Source: Anthoceros angustus (Eukaryota; Streptophyta; Anthocerotopsida; Anthocerotales; Anthocerotaceae). Taken from it: a stretch of 64,000 nt of DNA. Every line of letters starts with the position of its first letter. Position 1 is the stretch's first letter. The notes beneath the pieces were generated by a model. It was not told the DNA's origin. It saw nothing but the letters and a program-made list of their open reading frames with translations, and made no database searches. A program made the translations under genes and the position numbers. Shown here one piece after another: positions 1 through 11,541 of this stretch. The DNA lies in the NCBI GenBank assembly GCA_010909165.1, contig MU008195.1:434001-498000 (forward strand), read 5' to 3'.

Positions 1-294
1 CAACCTAGTGCCTCCATCAGCTTACGAATAGAACAACACAACAAACCACCAAAAAACCTGGTCTCAATTTGGAGGCCGAAGAAACGGCCTCAGCATCACC
101 TCCCTGGCATGGTGCATCAGGAGACATCCAGGCTTCAGTAAAATACTTCCTCAAAAGAGTCGAACGGCCAGTGTGACCTCCTTTCCCATTGTGACCTCCT
201 TTCCCAGTGTGACCTCCTTACCATCTGAATCTCTCCAAATAGGTGAATGAGAAGACTAAGCAAGTAGCAAACCCTGTAAGCTAGCAGCCCTGTT
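1..294. other. 3' flank of VAMP71, no gene seen
   Basis: No coding region is recognisable. A short direct repeat of about 20 bases built on gtgacctcctttccca occurs about three times between roughly 172 and 222. The stretch lies downstream of the VAMP71 stop codon and probably includes its 3' untranslated region. Confidence 0.4.
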
Positions 295-957
295 CTACGC
301 ACGACAAGACGGTAGTGTCAACCCGCCACAGAAGAAGGAAACGATGATGTACACCAAGACGATGATGAGGCAAGTCAATGAAGCCAGCAGCTTAGTATTC
401 TGCAACCACAGCGACTGCCGAAGACGACGGGACTGCTTCTGAAACCTAAAACTGTTGTCCTGTATCGTAGCAGTTTTGTCTACCAGTAGCTCGATTCTGT
501 CCCCTCGTTCCAAAACCTTGTCAATATTCTCCACCATCACCTTGTGCACCTCGGCCATCTCTCCCTTCACCCTGGTGATGGTGTCGGCATTGGGGTTATT
601 CGAATAGTACTCCATCTGCTGGTTCAAACTCCTGGAAAACTCATCGTTCATGGCATACGGCAGCGCAGTGGAAGCCACTCTCCCATACGCCTTCATAAAT
701 CTGCCATGAATGTCCTCCAGAAACGCGAACGGAATCCTCCTCCCCATGGTTTCGTCCGCCATACACAGGAAAGCCAGCCCGTCTGCCTTCATGATGTGGA
801 AAATATGGCGGTCCTGGGAGTAGGAAGCCCGCGTCTCCGGGACCGCTGGCACCCTCTCCAAAATACGCCGCGCAATGGTCCCCGCGTTGCTGGAAGCAGC
901 GGTGAACTCAGCCAGCACCAAGGTGCCTCTGGCTACCAGCGCGTACAAAATCGCCAT
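295..957 (-). CDS. VAMP71: VAMP71-family longin R-SNARE
   Basis: This 220-residue protein matches the plant VAMP71 (VAMP711-714) family along its whole length. These R-SNAREs drive fusion of late endosomal and vacuolar membranes. The start MAILYALVARG is the family's conserved N-terminus and opens the longin domain (about residues 1-110). The SNARE coiled coil follows (about 125-185), with the zero-layer arginine region in VLERGDRIELLVDKT. A single C-terminal membrane anchor (about 190-212) and a short luminal tail ending SCRA complete it. The open frame extends 26 codons upstream, but the conserved start at 957 is clearly the real one. The reading frame is intact and has no intron, whereas the Arabidopsis VAMP71 genes I know are split. 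This could be a lineage feature or a retrocopy; no poly(A) tract or flanking duplication is obvious. Confidence 0.93.
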   Translation of the reverse strand: MAILYALVARGTLVLAEFTAASSNAGTIARRILERVPAVPETRASYSQDRHIFHIMKADGLAFLCMADETMGRRIPFAFLEDIHGRFMKAYGRVASTALPYAMNDEFSRSLNQQMEYYSNNPNADTITRVKGEMAEVHKVMVENIDKVLERGDRIELLVDKTATIQDNSFRFQKQSRRLRQSLWLQNTKLLASLTCLIIVLVYIIVSFFCGGLTLPSCRA

Positions 958-1549
958 GGCTCCCTTTCCCCCGAGGCCGAGTCGCCAGTCAGATCGTGAG
1001 CGCGGGCGCAATCCAGAGCACAAATCCGCTCCCAATTCAAACCTCGACCTTCACGATCCGGCTGCAGACAAGCGCGCCTGTGCCTGGGCCTTCGCGCTCA
1101 GATCTCCATCCGTCCCGCCGCGCCCGCCTCGCTATTACCCCTCGGGAGAAAAGAGCCAAGTCTGTAACGCAGTCTACTAATATATAGTGTAACATAAAAG
1201 TGCTTTAGATAGCGTGCTAAACGCGAAACGCTAAACTGGATCCAACATGGCCAGTTGATGAACTTGGCACAAGCCTCTGGCCAGGCTCCAATTCCAGCGT
1301 CACACCATCGAGATCCAGCAAGCAGGCCATGAGGAGCCTGCCGTCCCTGAAGGCCTCGGGCGTGGTTGCAGAGGAATTCGAGGTTGAGGGAAATGGCGGA
1401 TGCTGCCGGTCGTGGTGCATTCGGACGGCATCCGTGGAGTATTCTGAGGCTCGCACTTCGGGGAGGGCCGTGGAGGTCTGCATTTTCTGTTGCTGGGGAC
1501 ATTTGTTGGATTTGGTTAGGGAGTGTGCCTGATTTTCTGAGGATTGCAG
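958..1549. promoter_or_regulatory. divergent intergenic region
   Basis: This stretch lies between the VAMP71 start (reading left) and the first exon I can support for the unidentified plus-strand gene. It should hold the promoters or leaders of both. A plus-strand ATG at 1393 opens a basic, Arg- and Ala-rich frame (MADAAGRGAFGRHPW) that could be a first exon with an organelle-targeting sequence, but no donor site joins it cleanly in phase to the exon at 1550. No other motif is recognised. Confidence 0.3.
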
Positions 1550-2560
1550 GTGGATGGAGAGTTGTGTGTGCAAGGTGTGAGAACCTATGCTTTCCATGCT
1601 GCAGAAGCATCGTTTGAGAAGCTGGAGAAGCCATATCCCGGAGTGAGGGTTTCAGCCTCAGGTGACTGGATTTCAGCTGCTTTGGTTACAGGGCAGTGAA
1701 AGTTTTGGATGGCGTTTGTTTTTTGTTGTTTGAAGAGTTAAATGTGAGTTGATTCTGTGGTTGTGTTGATGCAGGGAAGCTGCATGTTGAAGATCTGGGT
1801 CGAGGTCTGAGGTTCAGCTGCGGGCAGTTTGTGAGTCATTGCTGGTGCCCTCGTTGTGTGCATATAGGAAGGTTGGATTGGTTTGATTTGGTGTGGTGTG
1901 TTGTTTTGCTCGTTGCCAGACGTGGTTGCCAGGATTGCAGAGTCTGAGCCTGGGTGGAAATGTGACTACTGTCATTCCTAATGAGCTGGAACTCACTTGC
2001 CCCAAGTTGAATATGTCGGGTTCAGAGAGCTTTGGCACTTTGGAGGACACAGTTGCGTATGTCATTGATCATCGTCGTGTAGGAGGTTTGGAAACAGCGT
2101 CTGTTGGAAATTCAGCACTCTTTCATGGTCCCTGTCAAGGCTGCGTTAAGGTCCCAGCTGCATCATTCAAGGACCTGAGTTTAGCCTGTCCAGAGCTTGC
2201 AGCTGGAAAGCAGCAAGTCAGGAAGGACAACCCTGGATTAAAGGATAGTGTTGGCGGTCCAGAGAACCTTGGCATTGCATTTTCTGCTCAAGGAATGCTG
2301 TTCGACATGGAGCATCAAGCAGTGATGGCACAAGGACCTCTGAAGATATCCTGCCACCAGAAGGGTTTGGAGGTAGTTCTGTTCTTCTCCTGACCTCCTG
2401 CTGAATGCAAATGAAAAGGTGTCCCATGTTATAGCAGGGCATCTGGTTCCGGTAGTCCATGAACACATTCCATTCTTGCAGATAAGCGCAGGTACAGGGG
2501 ACCTGTTGCTGAATGAAGGAATTCTGGCTTTGCACGAGGGAGTATCCGTTACACTACAAG
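1550..2560 (+). CDS. unidentified multi-exon protein gene (partial model)
   Basis: Three consecutive exons join in phase with good splice sites: 1550-1661 (tgcag acceptor, gtgact donor), 1775-1830 (gatgcag acceptor, gtgagt donor) and 1920 to about 2365. They encode a segment containing QGVRTYAFHAAEASFEKLE, KLHVEDLGRGLRFSCGQF and WLPGLQSLSLGGNVTTVIP. Phase agreement over two introns is good evidence of a real gene, but I do not recognise the family. The third frame stops at 2391. The next coding-like stretch, about 2406-2560 (SHVIAGHLVPVVHEHIPFLQ), is in another frame. Either a 46-base intron (2360-2405) or a one-base frameshift separates them. The first exon and the 3' end are unresolved, and a decayed gene is possible. 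Confidence 0.4.
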
Positions 2561-3264
2561 AACGTAAACTGAAGACTCCCAGACTCACCTGGTACTTTGG
2601 TAGGGTTGGGAAATCCCATGGCAACATCGTTCCACAGGGTTCCAAACGAGGGAATTGGCGGTCACACATGTCACAGAAATCGCGCGACCTGGCAGTCAGA
2701 GAACGTAATGCCCAGCAACCAGGGGCCCTAAATGGTGCTAAAGAAGACATGGTCGCGCGTTTTACAGCAATCGTCGGAGGGATGCATACCAGTGGCCCTT
2801 GTCTTGGGAAGCAGGTGACAATCATGCCGTTCTGCAGATGCACCCGCAGGTTTTCTGCAGGAGACATCTCTGCTCCGAAACTCCTTGTCAGTAGGCCTCG
2901 CAAGCGTGAGATTTTTTGGGCTGTGACCAGGAATCTCTGCACCAGGGCAATGTCCTTCGACTCCTCGGGCTTTCACGTTCACCTGTCCCAGCTGCTGCAA
3001 CTTGAACGACTAGACCTCGCGTTGATGGACGTCGCTGCTCCTGTTCCTGTTTCTCGCAGAGACACAGCCTCATCGCAGGTGAGGGAGCGGAATGTCTACC
3101 CTCTTCTTGCTGCCAGAGAGGAACAGGGGATGGATTGTGGAACGGACACGAACAATGTCGTGCTTGCAGAAGGTCCCATCCGTCTGCTGCTGGCAAAAGA
3201 GCGGAGGTGACGGTTTTCCAGTTTCGTCTCGTGGGGGTTTCTGATTCATGTTGGTTTTAATCAA
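2561..3264. other. possible 3' part of the unidentified gene
   Basis: The plus frame stays open to 3210, and two minus frames are also open over part of it. A plausible donor (gtaaac) lies at about 2561, so much of this could be intron and 3' exon of the upstream gene. The translations (for example LLQLERLDLALMDVAAPVPV) resemble no family I know, so I do not call a gene. Confidence 0.2.
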
Positions 3265-4443
3265 GGGAAGTGAAGAGATAGGTTCACTTAAGGAAAGAGG
3301 AACAAGACATCACATGAGTAAAATGTAAATGAAGATGATAAAGAATAAATAAAGATCTATTCACTTGGTCACTTTAGGTAGGGAGCTCAGTTGCTCCTCT
3401 TCACTTCGACCCCGGGTCCCCATTTGTTGTCCCCTCCTAGATGGTTTCTTTTCATCGTTCTTTCACTTCAATAAATCATCCTTTAGTTCAATAAAGATCT
3501 TAGTATCATTTGCTTCTTCTTCTATAGATAGATGTCAGCGAATGAAAATAAATAAATATAAATATGAATAAAAAAGAATAAATAAATATAATTGATTGTA
3601 TGTATGATAAATTAATCAAACAATTAAAAACAGAGAGATTAGAAGTATAAGAAAAAGATAAAGAAAGGTTTTTTATATTTTATAAATTATATAAAGATCC
3701 TTCAAACCAAGATTAAAATGATGATGCAAAATACTACTAATAAATGAATGATATCAAAAATAATAGGTCAAAAAAGTAGATAAAGAGAAGTATAAGTTTG
3801 TATAATAAACTAAGTAATGAAAAAATATCAAAAAAAGATAAGAAGTAAAAGAGAAGAATTACTTTTATATTTTTTATATTGTAAAATCATATTTGAATTA
3901 AGATTTAAAAGAATTAGAAAGGATTGGAAAATTATTGCATGATGCTTAAAAGAACAAAACCAAAAAGATCTAAATATCAATGATAGGCATCTCAAATATG
4001 ATCTACCTACCAATAAGAAAAGGAAAAAACAAAACCCATAGCAAAAGGCAAAGAACTTGGGCACACAATCTCCATGAACTCCAATGCCTCCAAACTTCCA
4101 CTTCAATTTTTTTGAACTTCAGGAACCCATGATTAATCGCTCATATTTTGACACCAACACCTACTCCCGCATCCTCAATGGCTCCCCCGGATGTCACAGT
4201 TTGTAATCGAATTCCGTCAATCTACAAGCTGCCATAGATATAAGTTTTGTGTTTCTCGGCCAGCAACGTTAAGAATAGTTTTTCATACCGGCTACCTTTG
4301 CACCTAATATGCCGCTCTCTCGAGAGGGAAATCCTTATTCGGTGGGAAGGCCTACTGCAACATAGAATGTGGCCACAGGATGACAATATTGCGGTGTTGC
4401 ATCTAGATGGTGGTGCCAATTATGCATGTGCAGGCACTGAAGG
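3265..4443. other. AT-rich intergenic region upstream of TMC
   Basis: This is strongly AT-rich between about 3300 and 4110, with many A and T runs. I see no coding region. The last 300 bases become GC-richer and probably contain the TMC promoter and leader. A frame open from 4247 does not match the TMC reading frame. Confidence 0.4.
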
Positions 4444-7400
4444 ATGGCCTTGTCAACAGGCGGTGATGGAGGCAGAAGGCGCCCAACAAAGATCCAGATT
4501 GAGAAGGTGGTTCCCAGATGGATTCCCATGGAACCACCCAGGCCCTTGCCGTTGGACCTTGCAAGTCTCCAACACAGGGTTTCAGTAGGACAGGATTTAT
4601 TTCCGCCACCTTCTGAAAGCTCTGCAGACTCTTTCGAGGAAGCCAGTACTTTAGATGATCCTGCCCAAATTGAAGGAGGGTTCCGCCCACCCCAACAGTT
4701 TCAAGCAGCTGCTGCAGCCACACAGACTGAAAACACTCCCTTCCAAGTAGGGTTCCGCCCACCCCAACAGTTTCAAGCTGCTGCTGCAGCCACACAGACT
4801 GAAAACTCTCCCTTCCAAGTAGGGTTCCGCCCACCCCAACAGTTTCCAGGAGCTGCTGGAATCAATCAGTCAGCAACCTCTCCCTTCCAACCAGGGTTCC
4901 GCCCTACCCGACAAGTTCAAGCAGTTACTGGTACCAATCTGTCTGCAAACTCGCCCTTCCAAGGAGGGTTCCGGCCACTCCAGCAATTTCAACCAGCTGC
5001 TGGAATTAATCAATCTGCACCCTCCCCCTCCCAGCCAGGATTCCGCCCTTTCCAACAATTTCAAGCAGTTGGTGGAATCGATCAGTCTGCAAGCTCTCCC
5101 TTCCAACAAGGGTTCCGCCCTTCCCAAGTATACCAGCCACCAGCTGCAGCTGTAAATCCTTCATCGCAGCAAGGATTCCGCCCTCCTCAACTTGCTGCTT
5201 CATTTCAAAGAGGCCATAGCACTGACCATGCTTCCATCAGTTTCTCAACAGCTTCCTTTCGACCATCCCAAACAGGTTCACCAAGAGGTTCTTCACTTGC
5301 TCCTGCTTCACCTGGCCTTGCCTCGCAGGAGACCGACAATGCTCCCATCAATTTCTCAACAGCTTCCTTTCGACCAGCCCAAACAGGTTCACCAAGAGGT
5401 TCTTCACTTGCTCCTGCTTCACCTGGCCTTGCTTCGCAGGGTAGTGACCATGCTCCCATCAGTTTCTCAACAGCTTCCTTTCGACTATCCCAAACAGGTT
5501 CACCAAGAGGTTCTTCACTTGCTCCTGCCTCACCTGGCCTTGCCTCGCAGAGTACTGACCATGCCATCAGTCCTTCTTCCCCTTCTTTCCGACCATCCCA
5601 AACAGGTTCACCAAGAGGTTCTTCACTTGCTCCTGCTTCACCTGGCCTTGCCTCGCGTGGTGCTGACCATGGTCCCATCAGTTTCTCAACAGCTTCCTTT
5701 CGACCTTCCCAAACAGGTTCACCAAGAGGTTCTTCACTTGCTCCTGCTTCACCTGGCCTTGCCTCGCAGAGTACTGACCATGCTTCCATCAGTCCTTCTT
5801 CCCCTTCTTTCCGACCATCCCAAACAGTTCCACCAAGAGCTTCGTCACTTGCTCCTGCATCACGTGACCATGATACGAACGGCACCAGTACTCCACGAGC
5901 TTTTGTTCCTGAGAAAGCCTTTCAACTCGCTCCCGCTATTTCCTCTCAAGATTTTGTTGCTGGCGTGCCTTCTCCGACACAATCTGATTCCCGGCAAGGC
6001 TCCCCAACTCTTGATTTCCATGGCTTTGACAAGCCCATCCCAAAGATGCAGCATTTCCCAAGACAAAGTGTGAAACAGATACGTTTGTTCCCAAGTAATG
6101 TGGGTGATGGTTCGCCATTGTGGTCACCTGGAGATGAGGTGGGAGATGCTCCTTTGGATGGAGCTTCCTCCATGGCCCGACCTGACTTCGAGAATATGGG
6201 CTACTTGGGAGCAGATCAAAGCGGGCTGCATTTTTCAGGACAAAGTCCGAGTCACTCAAGTTTGCTCTCAAGTAGAGTGGGTGGTCGTTTCCCATCATGG
6301 TCACCAGGTGGTAAACTGGGTGATGCTCCTTTGGATGAAGCCTTATCTATGGACCAACCTGACTCCAAGACGATGGGATACTTAGGAACGGAGGCAAGCG
6401 GGCTGCATTTAAGTCCGAGACAGTCAAGTTTGCTCCCAAGTAATGTGGGTGGTAGTCTGCTATCGTGGTCACCTAGAGGTGAGGTGGGAGATGTTCCTAT
6501 CTCGGACCCTATGGCAGAAACCAGCAATCTTTGGCCGCTTGGCCAGCAACTGCTAAGTACATCAGAGGTTGGCAAGTTGCGAGCGGAGGAAGACAAAGAA
6601 AGCATCAATGACGAACCCCCCATTACTTATGATAGGCAATTATCTGATCCATATGCCGTGAAGGATCTGAGGAGATGGAGGCCTACAAATTACGCAGACT
6701 ATCCTGAACTGCAGAGGATACAAGGCAAGCTTTCGGAGCAATCTTTGGACAAACTCCGCATAAAGGCATGGATGTGCATTCAACGTCAGCTGAAAGAACA
6801 TACCTTTTCTGTAGATCATGCGCTGAGTAATAGTCTTCTGCTAGTCACATTGCTCTTAGCATCCTGCTGCTGGCTTTATATCTTCAAGTTCTCTAGGTGG
6901 TCATGATGGATTCTGGTTTCATCCTCAGGCATTGGTTCCTATCCAGAAAGCCAAAGAAAGGATTCAGATTCTTCAGAGCCATCAGAAGAAGGAGGAGGAT
7001 GAGGGAAAGAAAGAAGTAGAAACAGGTGACATTATCTCTCGTCTGAATCGCTGGTTCCAGCGTGTGTGGCAACGCTCTCGAGATACGATAGGGGTCTATA
7101 CTTGACTCCTCCGAGCTTGGTGGGTTGTTATTTGCACATATGCTACTTAAATGTGTGTTGTCTAAAGCTGAAAAAATTCCCTCAGGCAACCCACGACAGA
7201 TCTGGTCTTTGGCTGGAGCATTTGCGAATAATCGAAGGCCACTTTGGTTCAGCAATTATGCTGACTTTCGAATTCTTGCGATGGGTTTTTCTTCTAAATT
7301 GCCTCCTCGCCTTATTGTGGCTTGTGCTTATAATCATCCCATTTTGGGTGGCACCTCCTCGCATTTTCAGCTGGAGTATTTTTAGACGCGCAGGAATTCT

Positions 7401-10400
7401 GGGTATACTTCAGGTGTGTATATAGTGTTTTAGATTTGTTGTAGTGTTCATGCAAGAAAGGAGGATGGAATTTATGCACCATGGAGACATGTTTTCTGTG
7501 TGGTCCTATTCACAGTGTTTCTCCTCCTCCCCTTTTCTTTTTTCTTGGGCTCGTTGCAACTGACATGGCATACTTGAGAAGAGTTTATTTTCAATGCCTA
7601 CATATTGCTCATAGGTAGTTATAATGAAGTAAAACTATTTGCTCACCTTTTATTTTTCTCTCTCCTAGACTAATGGGGTAGATCTTACATTCCTTCTCTA
7701 TGGTGGCTACTCTTACGGAGATGAGCAAAAGGATTGGTATCGTGTTGGTTGGATGTATCCACTTGCAGTGTTCTCCACATTCATGACCAGTCTAGTGGCT
7801 GTTTCATATAGGTATCTTTGCTGCTATTGCTAGTCTTGCTTTTGGACGAAGCTAGTTGTCGGCTGCCGATATTTTGAATTAGAAACAAAGCAAGGGAATT
7901 AAGACACTTTGTTCATATTTTGCAGGATGGTGAGAAATATGCAAATGGGTTCTTTCGAAAGTGCTTACAAAACGACCAGTGGTTATGCATTTGCAACTAT
8001 TTCCTTTACTTCATGGGATTTTCACATAACATCTCATGATGTACTACTACTTTACCTATTTTTTTTATCGATCCTAATAAATGATTGAAGGAAATAATCC
8101 TGTGCACGGTGTTTGTGGCTTCAATTCTTTATTGTTCTATCTTGATATGTGATGAACAGACAGCAACAATCCTTCGACGTGGGATACGAATGGAAATGCG
8201 TCAACTATTGTCCGATCTTGTGAACCCTCCAGCTGATGTTGTGCACACCATCTTAAAGACTCGTAAGGTATGCGTTATGTCACCAATTATGTGTTCTCCA
8301 ACAAGTTGTGATCGATTGCACACTGAAGACTTAGTAACAATGTGTATTGTAGAGATTCTTGGCGGTCTTATTGTTCTGGCCCATTGTTCTCGGCACCACC
8401 ATCAGTGTAACAATTGTCCTTGCATTGAAGGATGCTGAAGTCAATAGAAAACTAGGTGATGTGTATTTTGTTCGTGTTTGTTGATTTTTTTTTCCTTTTG
8501 AGAAGACCTATTCTTATATTTCCATAACCTTTTGGATTTTCGTTCTTGATATTTTGGTGTTTGTGTAGGTTCTGACTTAGCACAATCAGTCATTCTTAGT
8601 ATAGTTCATATACTTGGATCATTGTTAACAAAATATCTCGTAAAAATTTCGGAATGGAAACCGCGGATGGCAGAGCATGTTTTAGTATGGAAATTATTTG
8701 CATTGCGAGTAGGATTTATGTCAGCTCTATTTTTTAGGTATCATCAACATCCAAGCTTATATAATATATAAAATAATTTACTTCCACAATTGATAATTAC
8801 ATTCTTTGCTAGAATACATAGGCTCTTCATTGATGAACATCTAAATTCTGTCTTAAAATAAACAGGCTTTATAAGTTAATCATGGATGCTCATCTTCGTT
8901 ATTCCGGAGAACTAGCTTATGATAATTGCGAGATGGAAACTCAATGTGCCATCAATGGTTATGTTTGTTGTTCTGATTCGAATACTACATTATTATGGCC
9001 AACAGATGCAACACAATTGACATCAACTTTGACAACACACTATTGTAATACAAGTCAGGTTTATATACACAACTTAGATAAAAAAAATCTTTTAATCACA
9101 CCATTGTTCATCATTTTTTGTGATTGATATCAACTTTGACAACACACTATTGTAATACGAGTCAGGTTTATATACACAACTTAGATTAAAAAAATCTTTT
9201 AATCACAGCATTGTTCATCATTTTTAAGAGTGACTCGTGTTTTTCAAGAGAATCATCGTTTCTAGATAATGTTGAATATACCCATAAGGCTTAGATAGCT
9301 TTTTTGCCAAGGCCTTCATTTCACTTTTGGCCTATGTGGTGCTGTTTTGGCTCAAAGCCTTTGAACTATTTTTTCGGCTAATGCCGTAAATTAAACTATC
9401 TCTGCATTATTATTTTTAAAACAATTGCTGATCAACCAATATAATATTTCTTTGGGTCTTGTATTCAGGTAGGGGCATGCATACCATCATGTATGGAGAA
9501 TGCACTAGGCAAGCAGTTGCTAAGATTATTATTAACGAATACGCTTATCCAAAATGCAATGGGAATATTAATGGGGTTTTTCACAATTTATTTTTTTAAA
9601 GTAAATATTTGAAAGTATTTATTATTATTATCAGTCTTTTTATATTATTACTTATAGTTACTCTAATACATGTGTTTCATGTTTAAGAGGAAGAGAGCCA
9701 TGGATATAGAAGATCTTGCTATACGAGTCGTGTATAATCAAGCACTCATTTGGGTGGGATCATGCTTCTCCCCAGCAGCCCCCTTTTTGGGGCTCATATG
9801 TATAGCTTTCACATTTTATTGTGAAAAGGTAATTTCCTAGTAATTCAAGTACCTTCATGTAAAGATATAAATCAATTTTAGGATAACAATCACTGTGAAC
9901 ACGTACTTATATGCTACAAATGAAGTGCTAAAATTGTCTTTCTGGTAGATGACAATGTTACAAACTTGTGATCCTTCGGGAAGGAAATATAGTGTATCAC
10001 GAACTTCTAATGTCACTTATGGTCTTCTGACGGTCGCCTTACTCTTATGCACAATTCCCATGTCTTCATTTCTTGGTAATCCGACTGAAGCTTGTGGCCC
10101 TGTTCCTGGTAAATCAATGTTCGGCTCGATTGTTGGGTACATAGAGGTAAACAATTAGAAACTCTAGAATAGTTGTTTTACATAATCACAAAATCATTGT
10201 TGTGAACTGAACATGCAATTTTTTAATTTGTATTGCAGAATGCACCACAACAATTATGGTTTATATTACGCTGGATAGGAAGTCCCATAGTATGGGGTAG
10301 TTTATTTTGTTTTTCCATTGTGCTCTACTTTGTGCAGCGTAAAAGCCTTCACCAAGCTGCACAAAGTCTATGGGTAACCCAAAGAGAGCTTGATGCACAT

Positions 10401-10956
10401 CGCCTAGATCAACAACCACCACAGGCAAGTATGAATTTGCTACCAAAAATATTTAACCTTTCTATCGAGTAGATTATGTCTATTGATAACTTTCTTCTTA
10501 TAGCAGAACGAGATAGTCCAAGATGGAACAAAGAAGAATGAGACAACTGCGCCAACGGATTTAGATCCACTTCTCTCACAGCCTGATGGTTCCATCAAAG
10601 ATGATGAAAATGCAATAAATTCTCAGGATCCAACAATAGTTACTGACCCTATTCTTCCTCAACAAAATAGTTTCATGAAAATTGATGACTCTTTGACAAA
10701 TGATCATGATCCAAATATAGTTAGTAGCTCATTTCTTTCACAACATGATAGTTTCATCAAAGTTGATACAAACTCAACAAATAATCGTGATCCAAATGTA
10801 TTCACTAACCCAATTCTTTCAAACCATACTAGCTTAATAGTACCCATTCCAAATATTTTCGCTAATCCAATTCTTTCACAACATAATAGCATGATAGTAG
10901 CTAATTCCAATTTGTTTAATGGGCATGACCCCGAATCTATGCATCCAGAACCATGA
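4444..10956 (+). CDS. TMC: TMC-family (transmembrane channel-like) protein
   Basis: This 14-exon gene encodes about 1,557 residues. Exons: 4444-6810 (end tentative), 6929-7093, 7186-7413, 7669-7811, 7926-8040, 8160-8267, 8353-8455, 8569-8737, 8866-9058, 9469-9575, 9690-9828, 9949-10146, 10239-10424 and 10504-10956. All joins keep phase. The channel core is TMC-like: an FGSAIMLTFEFLRWVFLLN first membrane segment, the FTSWDFHI motif, LTKYLVKISEWKPR, a Cys-rich loop, CMENALGKQLLRLLL in place of the animal CWE motif, and the signature LIWVGSCFSPAAPFLGL. TMC1/2 form mechanotransduction channels in animals; the plant role is unknown to me. Exon 1 is unusual: about 790 mostly hydrophilic residues with two tandem repeat blocks. 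The C-terminus is a low-complexity tail with its own repeats (NPILSQHNS-like). Intron 13 uses a GC donor. The exon 1 donor is the least certain join. Confidence 0.88.
4675..5190 (+). repeat. 24-codon tandem repeat in TMC exon 1
   Basis: The unit is about 72 bases (72 between the first two copies) and encodes variants of GFRPPQQFQAAAAATQTENT. Seven to eight increasingly degenerate copies run from about 4675 to 5190. The first two copies are nearly identical and later ones diverge, which suggests recent expansion at the left end. The peptide is Gln-, Pro- and Ala-rich, with an aromatic-basic FRP core, and is probably disordered. Confidence 0.85.
5214..5860 (+). repeat. 38-codon tandem repeat in TMC exon 1
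   Basis: The unit is about 114 bases (114 between the early copies) and encodes variants of SFRPSQTGSPRGSSLAPASP plus a spacer. About six copies are present and highly similar at DNA level, indicating homogenisation or recent expansion. The FRPSQ core echoes the FRPPQ core of the neighbouring 24-codon repeat, so the two arrays probably share an origin. Ser-Pro sites in each unit are potential phosphorylation sites (inference). Confidence 0.85.
9022..9229 (+). repeat. 107-bp tandem duplication across a TMC splice donor
   Basis: Bases from about 9022 are repeated from 9129. The duplicated segment contains the last 37 bases of exon 9, its donor (CAG|gtttat) and the first part of the intron. The downstream copy therefore carries a decoy exon end and a duplicated donor about 107 bases into the intron. 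The first copy is the one in phase with both flanking exons. Confidence 0.85.
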
Positions 10957-11541
10957 GTGTGAATTGTTTCAATTATCAAATTTTCTTTCTTGTCTATCAT
11001 TTCACACATACTCAGCTCTTTCATTTTTAGGTTTATCTAATAAAAAGACAGGTGCAATAGTCCACACTTACTTAACTCATTATTTTTTAGTTTACCATAG
11101 AAAAGGAAGATGCAATTTTGAAGAAACTCTTGTTATTATTATGAAATCTAGAAATATTTATTTGCAATTATAAATTACACTATGAATTCTATATTATCAT
11201 AACCAGGGATTCATTGTGAAACGGATAACACATAAATCAAGACGCGGTATGTGGTTCCTGAAACTTGGGACTTGATGGTCCCGACTTTAGATGGAAAAAG
11301 TGGACACTGGTGGTCTTTTGCACTTGGCGGTCCAGTTACATACAACTAGCTTTTAGCTGCCCTACAACTCACCACTAAAAACTTAACATTGAACTTAAGA
11401 GTAAGCCAATAACTCCCTCAACATCAACAACTCTCTTCTGTATTTATACTTGACTGTAAGACATATAATGCCATATGATCCAATTCCACTCTGAAATATA
11501 TGGCCTAAAACTCCCCAACCGGAGTGAAACGTGCTCTAGAC
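10957..11541. other. intergenic, convergent TMC and LTP 3' ends
   Basis: The TMC and first LTP-like genes converge here. The sequence is AT-rich and probably holds both 3' untranslated regions. I see no further gene. Confidence 0.4.

Noticed and set aside
2553-2566. cactacaagaa resembling a CACTA terminus
   Set aside because: It lies in coding-like sequence, without subterminal repeats or a partner end.
5205-5885. 226-codon repetitive minus frame and a 293-codon plus frame in TMC exon 1
   Set aside because: They are alternative frames of the in-frame tandem repeats of the TMC gene, whose own frame continues into the channel exons.
8085-8438. 117-codon frame inside the TMC gene
   Set aside because: It crosses a clear intron and two exon borders; the phase-consistent TMC exons explain the region.
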